Below, piece by piece: positions 1 through 8,803 of a stretch of DNA of 64,000 bases. This stretch comes from Odontocerum albicorne (Eukaryota; Arthropoda; Insecta; Trichoptera; Odontoceridae). The notes under the pieces are model-generated. The model was not told where the DNA came from, did no database searches, and worked only from the letters and a program-made list of their open reading frames with translations. The first letter of the stretch is position 1, and each line of letters starts with the position of its first letter. The stretch lies in NCBI GenBank assembly GCA_949825065.1, contig OX463864.1, forward strand, positions 15,017,327-15,081,326, written 5' to 3'. The position numbers were made by a program, and so were the translations under genes.

Positions 1-639
1 ATGAAAAAATAAATCGATACTTCTTTCCGATTTTTGATAACACAAAAAAACCCCATTGCACGCTCTCATCAACCTGACAAACAGTGACACTCAACTACAA
101 CTGGAAACATCTTGCGAAACTCAACTCCTCACACATTATCACTCCAGAAAGATCAAAAATATTCATCCCACAATATACCGCACACAATCATAAGAATAAA
201 AATCAGAACAAATTCAAAACAAAAAAAAAAGAAGAAAAAAAGAAAAACACACAGAAACACAAATACAAAAACATCCAAAATTAAAATAACAAGAAGAGAC
301 AGACGAGAAGAGACAGACCCACACTCACGAGCTCACATAAATCCTTTCTACTCGTCATTCATCCCGAAAGCCCAAGTACTCAAAATCCTGTCGCAATAAC
401 AACCACGCTCCGATCGACTGTCTAAATGGTTTTCCTACCTTTACTCTTATTGAAGTCGGCACGCCATTGTATGTAATGGGAGCCAAATAAGCATATTGCC
501 TTTGGGCAAAAGAGGTTTTTACTCTAGGGATGGTGAACATTTCATTAGTTGCCATGCGTGTCATGTGTGTCTGCTGAGTTTGCATCTTCCCCTCCTCTCG
601 ATGGTAGTGCCAGAGAATGGATTTGAGATGTAAATTGGC
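1..639. other. unassigned flank, no gene recognised
   Basis: The first 350 bases are strongly A-rich and C/A-rich with long A runs; short open frames there look compositional. From about 355 to 639 the composition is more mixed and a 104-codon frame is open on the minus strand, but its translation matches no family I recognise. It abuts the mariner fragment that begins near 640, so it may simply be the flank of a truncated insertion. Confidence 0.4.
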
Positions 640-1318
640 TATGAAATATGAAATATATCCATTTTTCATCGCCAGTCACAATTCGATGGAGAAGTGATTT
701 TCTTTTGTACCTGGTGAGCAGCATTTCGCACTGATTTTTCGGTTTTCCTGCTGTCTTTTATTCAGTTCATGTGGAACCCATTTTCCCACCTTCTGGATCT
801 TTCCGATGGCTTTCAAACGTATGGAGACGGGTTCTCGTGTCACGTTTAATTGATCCGCGAGTTGTTGTTGCGTTTGAGCGTCATCCTCATCCAACAATGC
901 TTGCAATTCGGCGTCTTGGAATTTTCTCGGTGGCCTTCCACGTTCTTCGTTTCTCACATCAAAATCGCAACTTTCGATTTTTTTAAACCACTCAAAGCAC
1001 TGTGACTTACCAATTGCATGCTCACCGTAAGCTTCGACAAGCATTCGATGCGATTCTGCAGCAGTTTTCTTCAAACGGTAACATAAAATCAATGCTGTCC
1101 GCAAACCGTAGTTTTCAGGCACAAAAACAGACATTTTCAACACTATGAAAACATATGTAGTTGTATTAAACTTGTATTGTTGTGAGTTAAAAGTCTTTGA
1201 CAAATGTAAACACAAGAAAAAGGCACTAATGACGCGGTTTGACAGTCACTACATTGACAACTAGAGCCATCTATGAGCAAATTCCGGTTTCATATTTACA
1301 GACTGATATACTGTAATG
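640..1318 (-). pseudogene. mariner transposase, 5' half only
   Basis: The minus strand encodes the N-terminal half of a mariner (DD34D, IS630/Tc1 superfamily) transposase. The natural ATG is at 1134 (MSVFVPEN...), followed by the two helix-turn-helix regions, a GRPP linker and the WVPHEL motif. A frameshift then separates it from the first catalytic motif, readable as IVTGDEKW around 650-690 in another frame. Nothing with the second or third catalytic aspartate follows, so the element is truncated. Upstream of the ATG the minus strand runs about 180 bases to a TACAGTATATCAGTCTGT sequence near 1318 that looks like the 5' terminal repeat next to a TA. Non-functional relic; family assignment is secure, the outer boundary is approximate. 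Confidence 0.8.
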
Positions 1319-1400
1319 ACATAGGGCCCAAGTGCGGCCCGCACTAATCCCTACGTAAAATATTTGGCCCTCTTACAACAAAAGGTTGCCGACCCATGCT
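1318..1400 (-). mobile_element. hAT-like transposon terminus (fragment)
   Basis: Read on the minus strand this begins GGGTCGGCAACCTTTTGTTG, continues with a GGGCCAAAT segment and a GTGCGGGCCGCAC segment. That layout is typical of the ends of hAT-superfamily non-autonomous elements. Only one end is visible and no target duplication can be assigned because the mariner relic abuts it. Confidence 0.5.
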
Positions 1401-1446
1401 CTACTGTATACTGATTGACATGCAATTATATGAGTCAATATATAAT

Positions 1447-1832
1447 ACATACATACCATCACGCTATTTCCCTGTCGGGGTAGGCAGAAAGTATTGAGCG
1501 CCATACTTTCCTGTTTTCACGCACACATCCTTAGCTTGTTCTACATCCATTGTCAAACAACTTCTACGATTTCTCTGACTTTCTACGTTTCAGTCTTTCA
1601 GAATATGATTCACTTGATCCAACCATACTTTCCTTGTTTTTCCTATCACACGCTTTTAACTCACATTTGAACTATTTATTAGTCTTATTCCTTATCATTT
1701 TACTCCGAATTCTGTCATACATTCACGACACCGTGTATTCTTCTCAATGCACGCATTTATTCAGCTTCTTTCAGTATTTTACCACATCCACGTTTCACTC
1801 CCATACATCAAAGTAGGCACCAACATACTAAT
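1447..1832 (-). mobile_element. LINE-A 3' end fragment
   Basis: Minus-strand copy of the most abundant non-LTR retrotransposon here. The 3' terminus carries the family hallmark (plus strand: CATCACGC...CCCTGTCGGGGTAGGCAGA) and the segment upstream is the decayed C-terminal part of the reverse-transcriptase ORF (region of the RINAVEMRAL-like and RNEV-like blocks). Frames are broken by stops. Truncated at its 5' side near 1832, as expected of incomplete target-primed reverse transcription. Confidence 0.7.
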
Positions 1833-1864
1833 AACAGAAATTGCAAAAAATGAAAATTTTATAC

Positions 1865-2035
1865 AATTTAAAACTGATGCATGGTCGCGCAGTAACGCAC
1901 TGGACTTACGTGCGGAAGGTCGTCGGTTTGAACCTCGCGCTGTGCTACTCCCTTCGAACGACACAGGCACTTTTTCTCCCTAGTGTTCGAGGGTGTAAGG
2001 ATACCTATGACTTCGGTCATATCTATCCTTTAAAA
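1865..2035 (+). mobile_element. tRNA-derived SINE-like repeat (second type)
   Basis: Contains a tRNA-like head (GGTCGCGCAGTAACGCACT as a possible A-box region and GGTCGTCGGTTTGAACC as a B-box-like region) followed by a short unrelated body. The head differs from the common SINE of this window. No matching second copy was found here, so SINE status rests on the Pol III box-like motifs only. Confidence 0.4.
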
Positions 2036-2129
2036 AAAATACGTTTAAAAAAATTAACAATCGATCTATAAGTTCTTAGAAGAAAGAGGAAGTATAGTAT
2101 TTATTGGACGTAGTAAAGATTATGGAGTT

Positions 2130-2290
2130 GAGTAAATCAAATCTGTCAGTTTAAGGGAAACCGAAAAACACATTATCTTTAGTTTCATCATCTAGACCAA
2201 ACTCACAGTTAGGATCCTCCACAATACCAATTATGTAACGGTGACTAGCAACCACGATGTGGCCCATATGTACGAATACGAATTTGTAAA
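2130..2290. repeat. diverged copy of the 330-bp dispersed/tandem repeat
   Basis: The stretch with AAACCGAAAAACACATTATC and TTTAGTTTCATCATCTAG, then CACAATACC and GTAACGGTGACTAGCAACCACG, matches part of the tandem 330-bp unit at 55841-56840 with scattered differences. It shows that unit also exists as a dispersed single copy. No coding potential. Confidence 0.6.
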
Positions 2291-2494
2291 GAATTATTAG
2301 GAGATATTCTTTGATTGAGAGTTCTCAGAAGGAAACAAATAAAAACGTTCAAAATCGACTATTTTCCTAGAACATGGAATACAATTAATTCTTTCTAATA
2401 TAAGTTCTGTTTAATTATGAAACTTAAAAAATAATTTCTAATTTTAACTGCGTCGCATTCCGTACAGTGGGTTCATAAATTCATTCATATTTAA

Positions 2495-2580
2495 CTTATC
2501 CAAGCGATTCAGACATATTGAAGAACGTGACCGGGAGAAAACATTGTCTTCAGCACCATTGATCGAGACTTCAAAACACA
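2495..2580 (-). repeat. dispersed repeat with CCCGGTCACG core
   Basis: In reverse complement this reads CGATCAATGG...AAGACAATGTTTTCTCCCGGTCACGTTCTTCAATATG (abbreviated). It matches 37968-38080 plus, 53336-53470 plus and 55250-55340 minus. Other copies begin with GGTTCTTAACC-like bases that resemble hAT ends. Class uncertain. Confidence 0.5.
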
Positions 2581-2689
2581 TTATTCGTAATCAGACGCGT
2601 TAGCAATATTGCCAAAAGTGAGGAGGCACCACACATCTAGCGCGTTTGAGTATTGTTACCAGACGAATTATTTTATGAGACAGGGACAC

Positions 2690-2795
2690 TTTTTATATTT
2701 TTCATTCGGATACCATCAGAAATGGAACCCGAAGTCCCTGGATGGAAGTCAAATATCGTACTAACTAGGCCACGGAGTTGTTCACGTGAAACCAG
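2690..2795 (-). mobile_element. tRNA-derived SINE head (degenerate)
   Basis: The minus strand shows the SINE head order: CCGTGGCCTAGTTAGTA (A-box region) and then a GGGTTCCAT B-box remnant. The body is lost. Identified by alignment with the better copies at 13617 and 30068. Confidence 0.5.
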
Positions 2796-3064
2796 TATAT
2801 TTTATTGCCATACGCCAATTTCATCCAAATAATTATAAATATATTAAAATGACTCTATGTAACTTACACATTCAGGAGAAACACATGAAAGCTTTTGTAA
2901 TAAAAAATCATGCCAAGGTAGGCAGACCAGAGTGCTAGACTTTTCATGTTACGTCTATTCCACATGCATACACCTTCACATGCAACAACTTTATGCTAAC
3001 ACTGCCATACCTCCATGTTCTAGTGGACGACTTCCGTGGAATATTTGGTAAAATGCCTGTCTCC

Positions 3065-3262
3065 CAAAATGTGAAATCAAAGATATTGTAACATGGGATA
3101 GAAACCGCAGAAGACACTGGTGATACCAAGTGGAGAGAATCGATAATACAAGGATTCCTTAGAGGACTTCCAAAAGATGGAAGGATAGTTGGGAGTCATC
3201 ATCCCAAGAGAGGCAGTCCTGATGAAATCATATCGCAGATCTAACCTAAGAAGAATGTAAAT
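3065..3262 (+). pseudogene. LINE-C reverse transcriptase C-terminus (fragment)
   Basis: Plus-strand reading gives CEIKDIVTWDRNRRRHW, a gap with stops, then KRWKDSWESSSQERQS. It is collinear with the better LINE-C copy at 15600-16240 (CGVEDIVRWGRNRRRFW...PPKSWKDSWTSSSQD). This is the extreme C-terminus, beyond the catalytic domain, of a non-LTR retrotransposon ORF2-type protein. Stops and indels make it non-coding. Confidence 0.65.
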
Positions 3263-3811
3263 GCACACTTGTCTACGTATCGTGCCTATGTATACATTGA
3301 AAAATCACGGTGACATTACTTATCCTTGTTTGACACCTCTAGTGATTTAGAACTAATCTGATATATCTAATCATTGTTATAACTGATAATTGAATATTTT
3401 TTGTCCAATTATCTGCTTTGTACATCGAATGACGTCATCAAAAGATCATCGGGTCACGCAATGTCCAAATTTACTCGGGGAAAGTTCCCCAAAAGTTGTG
3501 GAAGCGCAAGTCGGGCGCCGTGGCTAATTATCAGCCCAACATTTCTTGGGTTGTTTGCAGAGCGAGCGAACAGCCGAGGCGGCCCGGTCTTACCTCGGCA
3601 AGACAAACAGCGAGTCCTGCAAAACAGTTTCGCCACCTCATTATCACGTATTACTATTATTGTCTTAGATATTAGAGCCTGACGATGACTTAACTTTTGG
3701 GCAAAAACGTGTTTGTTTGACAGGGATGTAGCAAAATGACTTCTCTTCTATCGGTATGCTATTCAAAAAATTAAAAAAAAAATTAATGTTGGTTCGAGTA
3801 AAAAAAAACAT
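3263..3811. other. unassigned, locally GC-richer
   Basis: Bases 3430-3680 are clearly GC-richer than the surroundings, with short open frames on both strands (93 and 60 codons). The translations show no domain, signal peptide or repeat I recognise. It could be an unclassified transposon piece or a host fragment. The remainder is AT-rich without signals. Confidence 0.3.
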
Positions 3812-3975
3812 CACATCGTGGCTTAGTTGTTAAGATACCTATCTTCCAGCTAAGGTGTAAGTGGTTCGATTTTCATTAGTGCCGAATTTTTTTTTAAAAA
3901 GAGTTTCAGTCTGGTTTTTACTTAAGGTTTGTTCAAACACCTTCTAGATTAGTCGGAAGAGAATACCACATAACA
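3812..3975 (+). mobile_element. tRNA-derived SINE
   Basis: The head reads CATCGTGGCTTAGTTGTTAAGA with a B-box-like GTGGTTCGATTTTC, then a T-run and the family body CAGTCTGGTTTTTACTTAAGG. The terminal hairpin seen in complete copies is missing, so it is 3'-incomplete. Confidence 0.65.
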
Positions 3976-4780
3976 ATGAACCCGCCAGTTTATTACTGTA
4001 TACAACGAAAAATTAAAACAATTTTTCCTCTTAAGTTATTGGCAAACACATTGCGAAATGCACAATCGAATTTATTTCCTGTTGTTGTTAACCATCTACG
4101 AGTATCTAAAAATACTTTTCAAAATGTCTACAATTCTATAATTTATTAAAAAAATGGCAAACTTCGTTAAATATTTCATTAAGTATTTGGATTTTCAATT
4201 TTCTGCAAGAAGAACTAACTAATAATGCTCTGACCATTATCTATCCATCTATTGGTTGGCTAGTTGGTTGGTAGAGATTCCCACATGGCAATAAGTCCGT
4301 TTGATTGATTTACAATGAAGTGTTAAATAAATAAATATAGATGTAGAAGAAGCGAAAATGTGTATTGAGATAAGTAAGTCTAGCGCTTTGCCTTTTATGG
4401 CGTAATGGTATGTTTGCAATATAAAACTTCAAATTTATTCCATAAGCCAGCTAATTCAGTCTTAGCTTCTTACTAAAAAAACGTAAATCGCAGAGTATTC
4501 AGCGCGTAAATCATTTAATGTTTAAATATTCTATATACATTCTATTACAATTAGTAGCTAGCCCTACAAGACAAATGCCAGGACAGCAAAACCATATCTC
4601 GCCCTATCTCCCTATGTGTGCACATTAATGTTATCTTAGACACGGAGTCTAATCGCAAAACTTTGCGATCTGCGACAAAAACTAGAGCCAACAGCACACA
4701 AATTGTTGAAGTAGGCAAAGTCGAGCAGTTTACGTTTCGCTTTAATTCAGAGGTTGCCAACCTTTTTTTTATAAACGACA
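3976..4780. other. mostly unassigned; isolated LINE-B/SINE tail at about 4245-4345
   Basis: Around 4250-4340 there is GGTTGGTAGAGATTCCCACATGGCAATAAG (abbreviated), followed by an AT-rich tail with TAAATAAATAAATA. This is the 3' tail shared by LINE-B and the SINE family. The rest is AT-rich, and I see no gene, hairpin or tandem repeat in it. Confidence 0.45.
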
Positions 4781-4930
4781 CTAAATGCTGGTTAAATCAA
4801 ATTAAAGAATGATATTGCGAAAATAGTCATAATTGACTGTATGCATTGTATAACACTTAAATGCAGGTTAAATCAAATTAAAGAATGCTATTGCGAAAAT
4901 AGTCATAATTGACTGTATGCATTGTATTAC
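4781..4930. repeat. two-copy direct repeat, about 74 bp
   Basis: Two adjacent near-identical copies containing GGTTAAATCAAATTAAAGAAT and GCGAAAATAGTCATAATTGA and ending GACTGTATGCATTGTAT. They differ by only a few bases, which points to a recent local duplication. Confidence 0.8.
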
Positions 4931-5029
4931 ACTTTCGTTGTCCACAGTACAACTTGGTGGACTTATCGCCTTGTGGCAATATCTTTCAAGTAATTTATTA
5001 TTCAATATTTTAATACGGAGTACCACAGA

Positions 5030-5290
5030 ATTAAACCCCAAACCTTTGCTTATACTGTTAAACTGTCGTCGTTGCTGGGTCTCGTAGTCGATGATTCCCT
5101 CGCCATTCCAACGTCAATTCAGTTGGCAAGCGAAGTTATGCTGTGGAGTTTTCAATTATTTTGTTTTCTCTTCTTTAGTGAGTGAGCTATTGCACACCAG
5201 CAAACTCACCGACCACACCGTTGTACTGGATCCGATGACACACCGAAGTGAGACGATCGGAGCACACCGGCATGTTCTATTTTTCTCTTT
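5030..5290. repeat. unclassified dispersed repeat U1, copy 1
   Basis: Shares long collinear blocks with 60235-60445: TCGCCATTCCAAC, TTGCACACCAGCAAACT, GTACTGGATCC and GTGAGACGATCGGAGCACA. The minus strand is partly open in both copies, but the peptides match no family I know. Probably a fragment of a retroelement. Confidence 0.6.
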
Positions 5291-5454
5291 TTTGAAAGAT
5301 ATGACGGAAGTCAAAGGCATACTTATACCTTCGAATAATAGGCGGAAAAAATACCTGTGCAATTCGAGGGGAGTAGCATTGCGCGTATGAACTGGCGACC
5401 ATCTTCACGGAAGTTCAGTACGTTACCGGGCGACCAACCTTTGTAGTTCTACGA

Positions 5455-5525
5455 CACGAGTGGTTGCTGAGATACAGAAAATATCGAAAACCACCGTCCA
5501 CAAGCATTTGGTAAAATTTAGTGTC
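5455..5525 (+). pseudogene. possible mariner helix-turn-helix fragment
   Basis: Plus-strand translation VVAEIQKISKTTVHKHLVKF resembles the second helix-turn-helix of mariner transposases (pattern: LAE..NIS.TTVH.HL). Only about 22 residues remain. The short length makes this tentative. Confidence 0.35.
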
Positions 5526-5560
5526 TAATAAAATATATTTCGAGGCTTTCGCGGTTGGGT

Positions 5561-6113
5561 AAGGTCTTGATGAGTGTTGTACCGCGTGGTTTGGCGGCTT
5601 GTTGGATAAGGTCTTGAGGAATGTTGTACCGCGTGGTTTGGCTGCTTGTTGGATAAGGTCTTGAGGAGTGTTGTACCGCGTGGTTTAGCGGCTTGTTGGA
5701 TAAGGTGTTGAGGAGTGTTGTACCGCGTGGTTTGGCGGCTTGTTGGATAAGGTGTTGAGGAGTGTTGTACCGCGTGGTTTGGCGGCTTGTTGGATAAGGT
5801 CTTGAGGAGTGTTGTACCGCGTGGTTTGGCGGCTTGTTGGATAAGGTCTTGAGGAGTGTTGTACCGCGTGGTTTGGCGGCTTGTTGGGTAAGGTCTTGAG
5901 GAGTGTTGTACCGCGTGGTTTGGCGGCTTGTTGGATAAGGTCTTGAGGAGTGTTGTACCGCGTGGTTTGGCGGCTTGTTGGATAAGGTCTTGAGGAGTGT
6001 TGTACCGCGTGGTTTGGCGGCTTCTTGGATAAGGTCTTGAGGAGTGTTGTACCGCGTGGTTTGGCGGCTTGTTGGGTAAGGTCTTGAGGAGTGTTGTATC
6101 GCGTAGTTTGGCT
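5561..6113. repeat. 47-bp minisatellite, about 12 units
   Basis: Perfect 47-base periodicity of a G/T-rich unit (landmarks AAGGTCTTGAGGAGTG and TACCGCGTGGTTTGGCGGC), with few substitutions between units. The minus strand is stop-free in more than one frame, giving 235- and 156-codon open frames with a 47-residue superrepeat (47 x 3 bases). I read these as a by-product of a unit lacking stop codons, not as a gene: there is no conserved start context or domain. Confidence 0.9.
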
Positions 6114-6904
6114 TATGATGTCGATGTTTCGAAAAAAACGCAGTCTTCGCCACAAATGGACGAGCGCAGGATATCACTTTGGCATTCAGCAAAATCTCAA
6201 CTGTAACGTGAGCGCATGGCTCCATCCTACAACGGGAGAATAAACACGCGGCTTTAACAAATGTTGCAAGTTATCGTTATTTTTTTATTTTGACAAAAAA
6301 TACGAAATAATTTTCCGGAGAGCCCAATATCTTCCATACGGCAGGAAACTCTATTTTATTACATTACATTTTTACCAAAAAACATCAAGTTACATGGTGA
6401 CATTTTGAACCGCCTACATCGTGTCGCTAACACACGTAAAAATATCTCGGCTTTTTTATTTTTTGGATTATTTCATTAAACAAAGCAAAAAGCGATGGGA
6501 GCGGTTTCGTTTTCCGTTAATTAAATTGTACACGAAAATAGGATAAAAATTTCCCCGTGTAACGTGGGATATGTAAAATCGTAGACAAAGACATGTTTTT
6601 TAAAGATTTTGTTAAAAATTTAAATTTTCTAAAAAAAAATTGTAATATTAAAAAAAAGTTAATAAATGCGTAACAAAGCACATCTTCTTGAACAGGGGAA
6701 AACGTTAAGATCGTTCGAACGTATCAAAATAATTTATTTTTCAATATTTTAATATGGAGTTCCACGAAATGAAAGTCGAAACCTTTGATAAAATTGCTTT
6801 CGTTACTAACCGAAATCATTCCGCCGCAATAGAGCTTCGAGGCAGGAGGTAAAACCACGTATCGCGGAGATTAATGTAATTAGATTGGATTAAAAGAAAT
6901 AAAT
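6114..6904. other. unassigned AT-rich interval
   Basis: No gene or known element recognised. A short segment near 6740-6800 (ATTTTAATATGGAGTTCCACGAA) resembles 5005-5040 and 7895-7920, so a low-copy repeat may be present. Long A and T runs elsewhere. Confidence 0.3.
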
Positions 6905-7000
6905 AAAACACTTAATTTTGTATTCACCACTGTTGTACTTGAGTTCACTACCGGTTTCAGAGACCTCCGTCTTCCTCGTCGGATGAAGTTGAACTAAATT
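6905..7000 (-). repeat. Penelope-like tail repeat, type 2, minus orientation
   Basis: In reverse complement it contains CCGACGAGGAAGACGGAGG, then CTGAAACCGGTAGTGAACTC, then CAGTGGTGAATACAAAAT. It matches the plus copy at 7700-7812. The core resembles a hammerhead ribozyme (CUGANGA...GAAAC), although the second base of the core is changed here (CCGACGA). The link to Penelope-like elements is inferred from the related type 1 tail at 26479-26506. Confidence 0.6.
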
Positions 7001-7249
7001 ATGTCTCAAATGTTTTTCTAATTGTAATAGGTATAGGAGAGGGGGAGGAGAGTAGTGGCTAATAAGGAGAGGGGAGTAGGTAGACGACAAAATGATGGTT
7101 TTTTAATGGGAAACATTTTTTTTTCTTTTGAAAGACCCTCTTATCTCGCCGAAAATTTTCAGCGTCTTTCCGATCATGGATTAGCGCTACGCTCAAACAG
7201 AAATTGTTTATTGGCCTTTCCAATTCACCGCTCCTCTTTTTTTTAGGTC

Positions 7250-7680
7250 GTCTTTTACTGTTCATGCAGTGAGACTCTGGAATCAGTTACAAACCAACGT
7301 TAGACTCGCTCCGTCTTTGGCATGCTTTAAGAAGCGACTGGAAAAAAAACTCTTAATTTCTAGTAAGTAATATAACGTGTTTCATTCCTGATTTTTTTTC
7401 TTTTCCTTTCCTCTCCACCATCTCTTCCTTTTACTTTGATTGATGATATCTTACTTTATAGGAAAAGGAATGTTCATCTTTGTGGGGTTTGTGAGCATAT
7501 GCTCACGTATGTGTTCATGGATTTCGTGGGGATGAATAGTCATTTGGATGTTTTTTTTGCTACCATGTAACTTGCTTCGTTTACTTTTGTCTGGTTGGTT
7601 GGAAGAAATTGCCGCCTGGCAATAAGCTCGACAGATTGTATTTGCAACAAAAATGTAAAATAAATAATAAATAAATATTT
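7250..7680 (+). mobile_element. LINE-B 3' end with reverse transcriptase C-terminus
   Basis: Bases 7255-7370 encode AVRLWNQLQTNVRLAPSLAC followed by FKKRLEKKLLIS and a stop. This is the C-terminal signature (xWNxLPxxIRxAxSLxxFKxxL) of CR1/L2/Jockey-like non-LTR retrotransposons. A 3' UTR of about 250 bases follows, with conserved CCTTTCCTCTCCACCATC and GAGCATATGCTCACGTATGT. The end is a stem-loop related to TTGCCACATGGCAA and an AT-rich tail with TAAATAAATAAAT. 5'-truncated near 7250. Sister fragments: 10200-10830, 23720-23910, 25310-25500, 48945-49785 and 53495-53830. Confidence 0.75.
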
Positions 7681-7699
7681 ACAATACTATAATACAAAA

Positions 7700-7812
7700 A
7701 AACATGAAAATATTTTAGGCATTATTAAGTTCATCTACACCTGACGAGGAAGACGGAGGACCTTGAAACCGGTAGTGAACTCAAATAAAATAGTGGTGAA
7801 TACAAAATAAAA
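7700..7812 (+). repeat. Penelope-like tail repeat, type 2, with hammerhead-like core
   Basis: CAC (7738-7740), CTGACGA (7741-7747), an imperfect GG...CC element, GAAACCGGTA (7765-7774) and GTG (7775-7777) appear in the order expected of a type I hammerhead ribozyme with a minimal, palindromic stem III (ACCGGU). CAC pairs with GUG next to the core, and AGTT at 7728-7731 can pair with AACT at 7778-7781. An unpaired TT precedes GAAA, which weakens stem II. Activity is not claimed. Confidence 0.55.
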
Positions 7813-7944
7813 AATATGTGTTTCATTAACTTGTTTAAAATTTATAAACATTTTCTTAGATTCAAGAAAAAAAAAAAGGAATTTACTATTATATTAAATG
7901 TGGAATTCCACAAAAGATAAAATAGAGATATTCCATCAAAGGAT

Positions 7945-8285
7945 TTGAATACCTTACCAATTCGGTTGATTTTCGAAATAATTTATCATAAAAATACGAA
8001 ATAATTTAAGATCTAAGCACGGTATGATATACCAATTTGGTTGAATTTCAAAATAATTTATCATCTTAATACGGTATAATATATACCCATTTTGTTTGAT
8101 AAAACAAATGTAAATAAACAATGTTTGATAAAACAAATTACAATATACCAATTTGGTTGAATTTCGAAATACGATATGATATACCGATTGGGTTGTTTTC
8201 GAAATAATTTATCATCTAAATACGGTATGATACTATACTACAATATATACCAATTTGGTTGAATTTCGAAATAATTTAAGACTAC
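7945..8285. repeat. degenerate tandem repeat, about 60-bp units
   Basis: Several imperfect units built from ACCAATTTGGTTGAATTTC, AAATAATTTATCATCT and ACGGTATGATATACC. Units vary in length and order, as in an old, rearranged array. No coding potential. Confidence 0.7.
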
Positions 8286-8803
8286 CGCACTCTCTCAGAA
8301 AGTCTACTGAAAGATAGGTCCACTTGTTTCGTTAATGAATAAAACTGACTTCCCATCATTACATTACCCTTTTCTTGATAATTTAACATCGTTGTCCCCG
8401 TGTAGCCAAATGAAGCCACTACTGTAGCTCTCATTAATGAGAGACCCGGCCTGGTGTACATATTCCTCATTACTCCCACAACAGCCTCCCAACTCCGCCT
8501 TTAGCAACCTCTTTTTGTCTCCCATGAATATTTATAAGCCCAGCATCCCTCACCCTTGAAGGATGCGGAGCAGGGCATCATATGACCCACACCCACGTAC
8601 GTTGTTGTCCTAGTTCCGGTTACCTGGCAAATTTTCCTCACTGTCTCTTGTTTACTAGAACTATAAACATAAGATAATACAAGAATTTACTTTGTTAATC
8701 CAATGATTACACTTTATCACACAGACAGTTGTTTCTACCTCATGTCCTAGTTTTTTTTTTACAAGAGCAATGTTTAATATTAACTGATTTCATGTATCTA
8801 ATA
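8286..8803. other. unassigned
   Basis: No element recognised. A somewhat GC-richer part (8400-8640) holds a 65-codon minus-strand open frame without a recognisable domain. The interval ends at the TA where the mariner at 8804 is inserted. Confidence 0.3.

Noticed and set aside
5518..6225. 235-codon open frame as a secreted repeat protein gene
   Set aside because: Entirely a 47-bp minisatellite, open in more than one frame, no signal peptide or stable start; explained by repeat composition.
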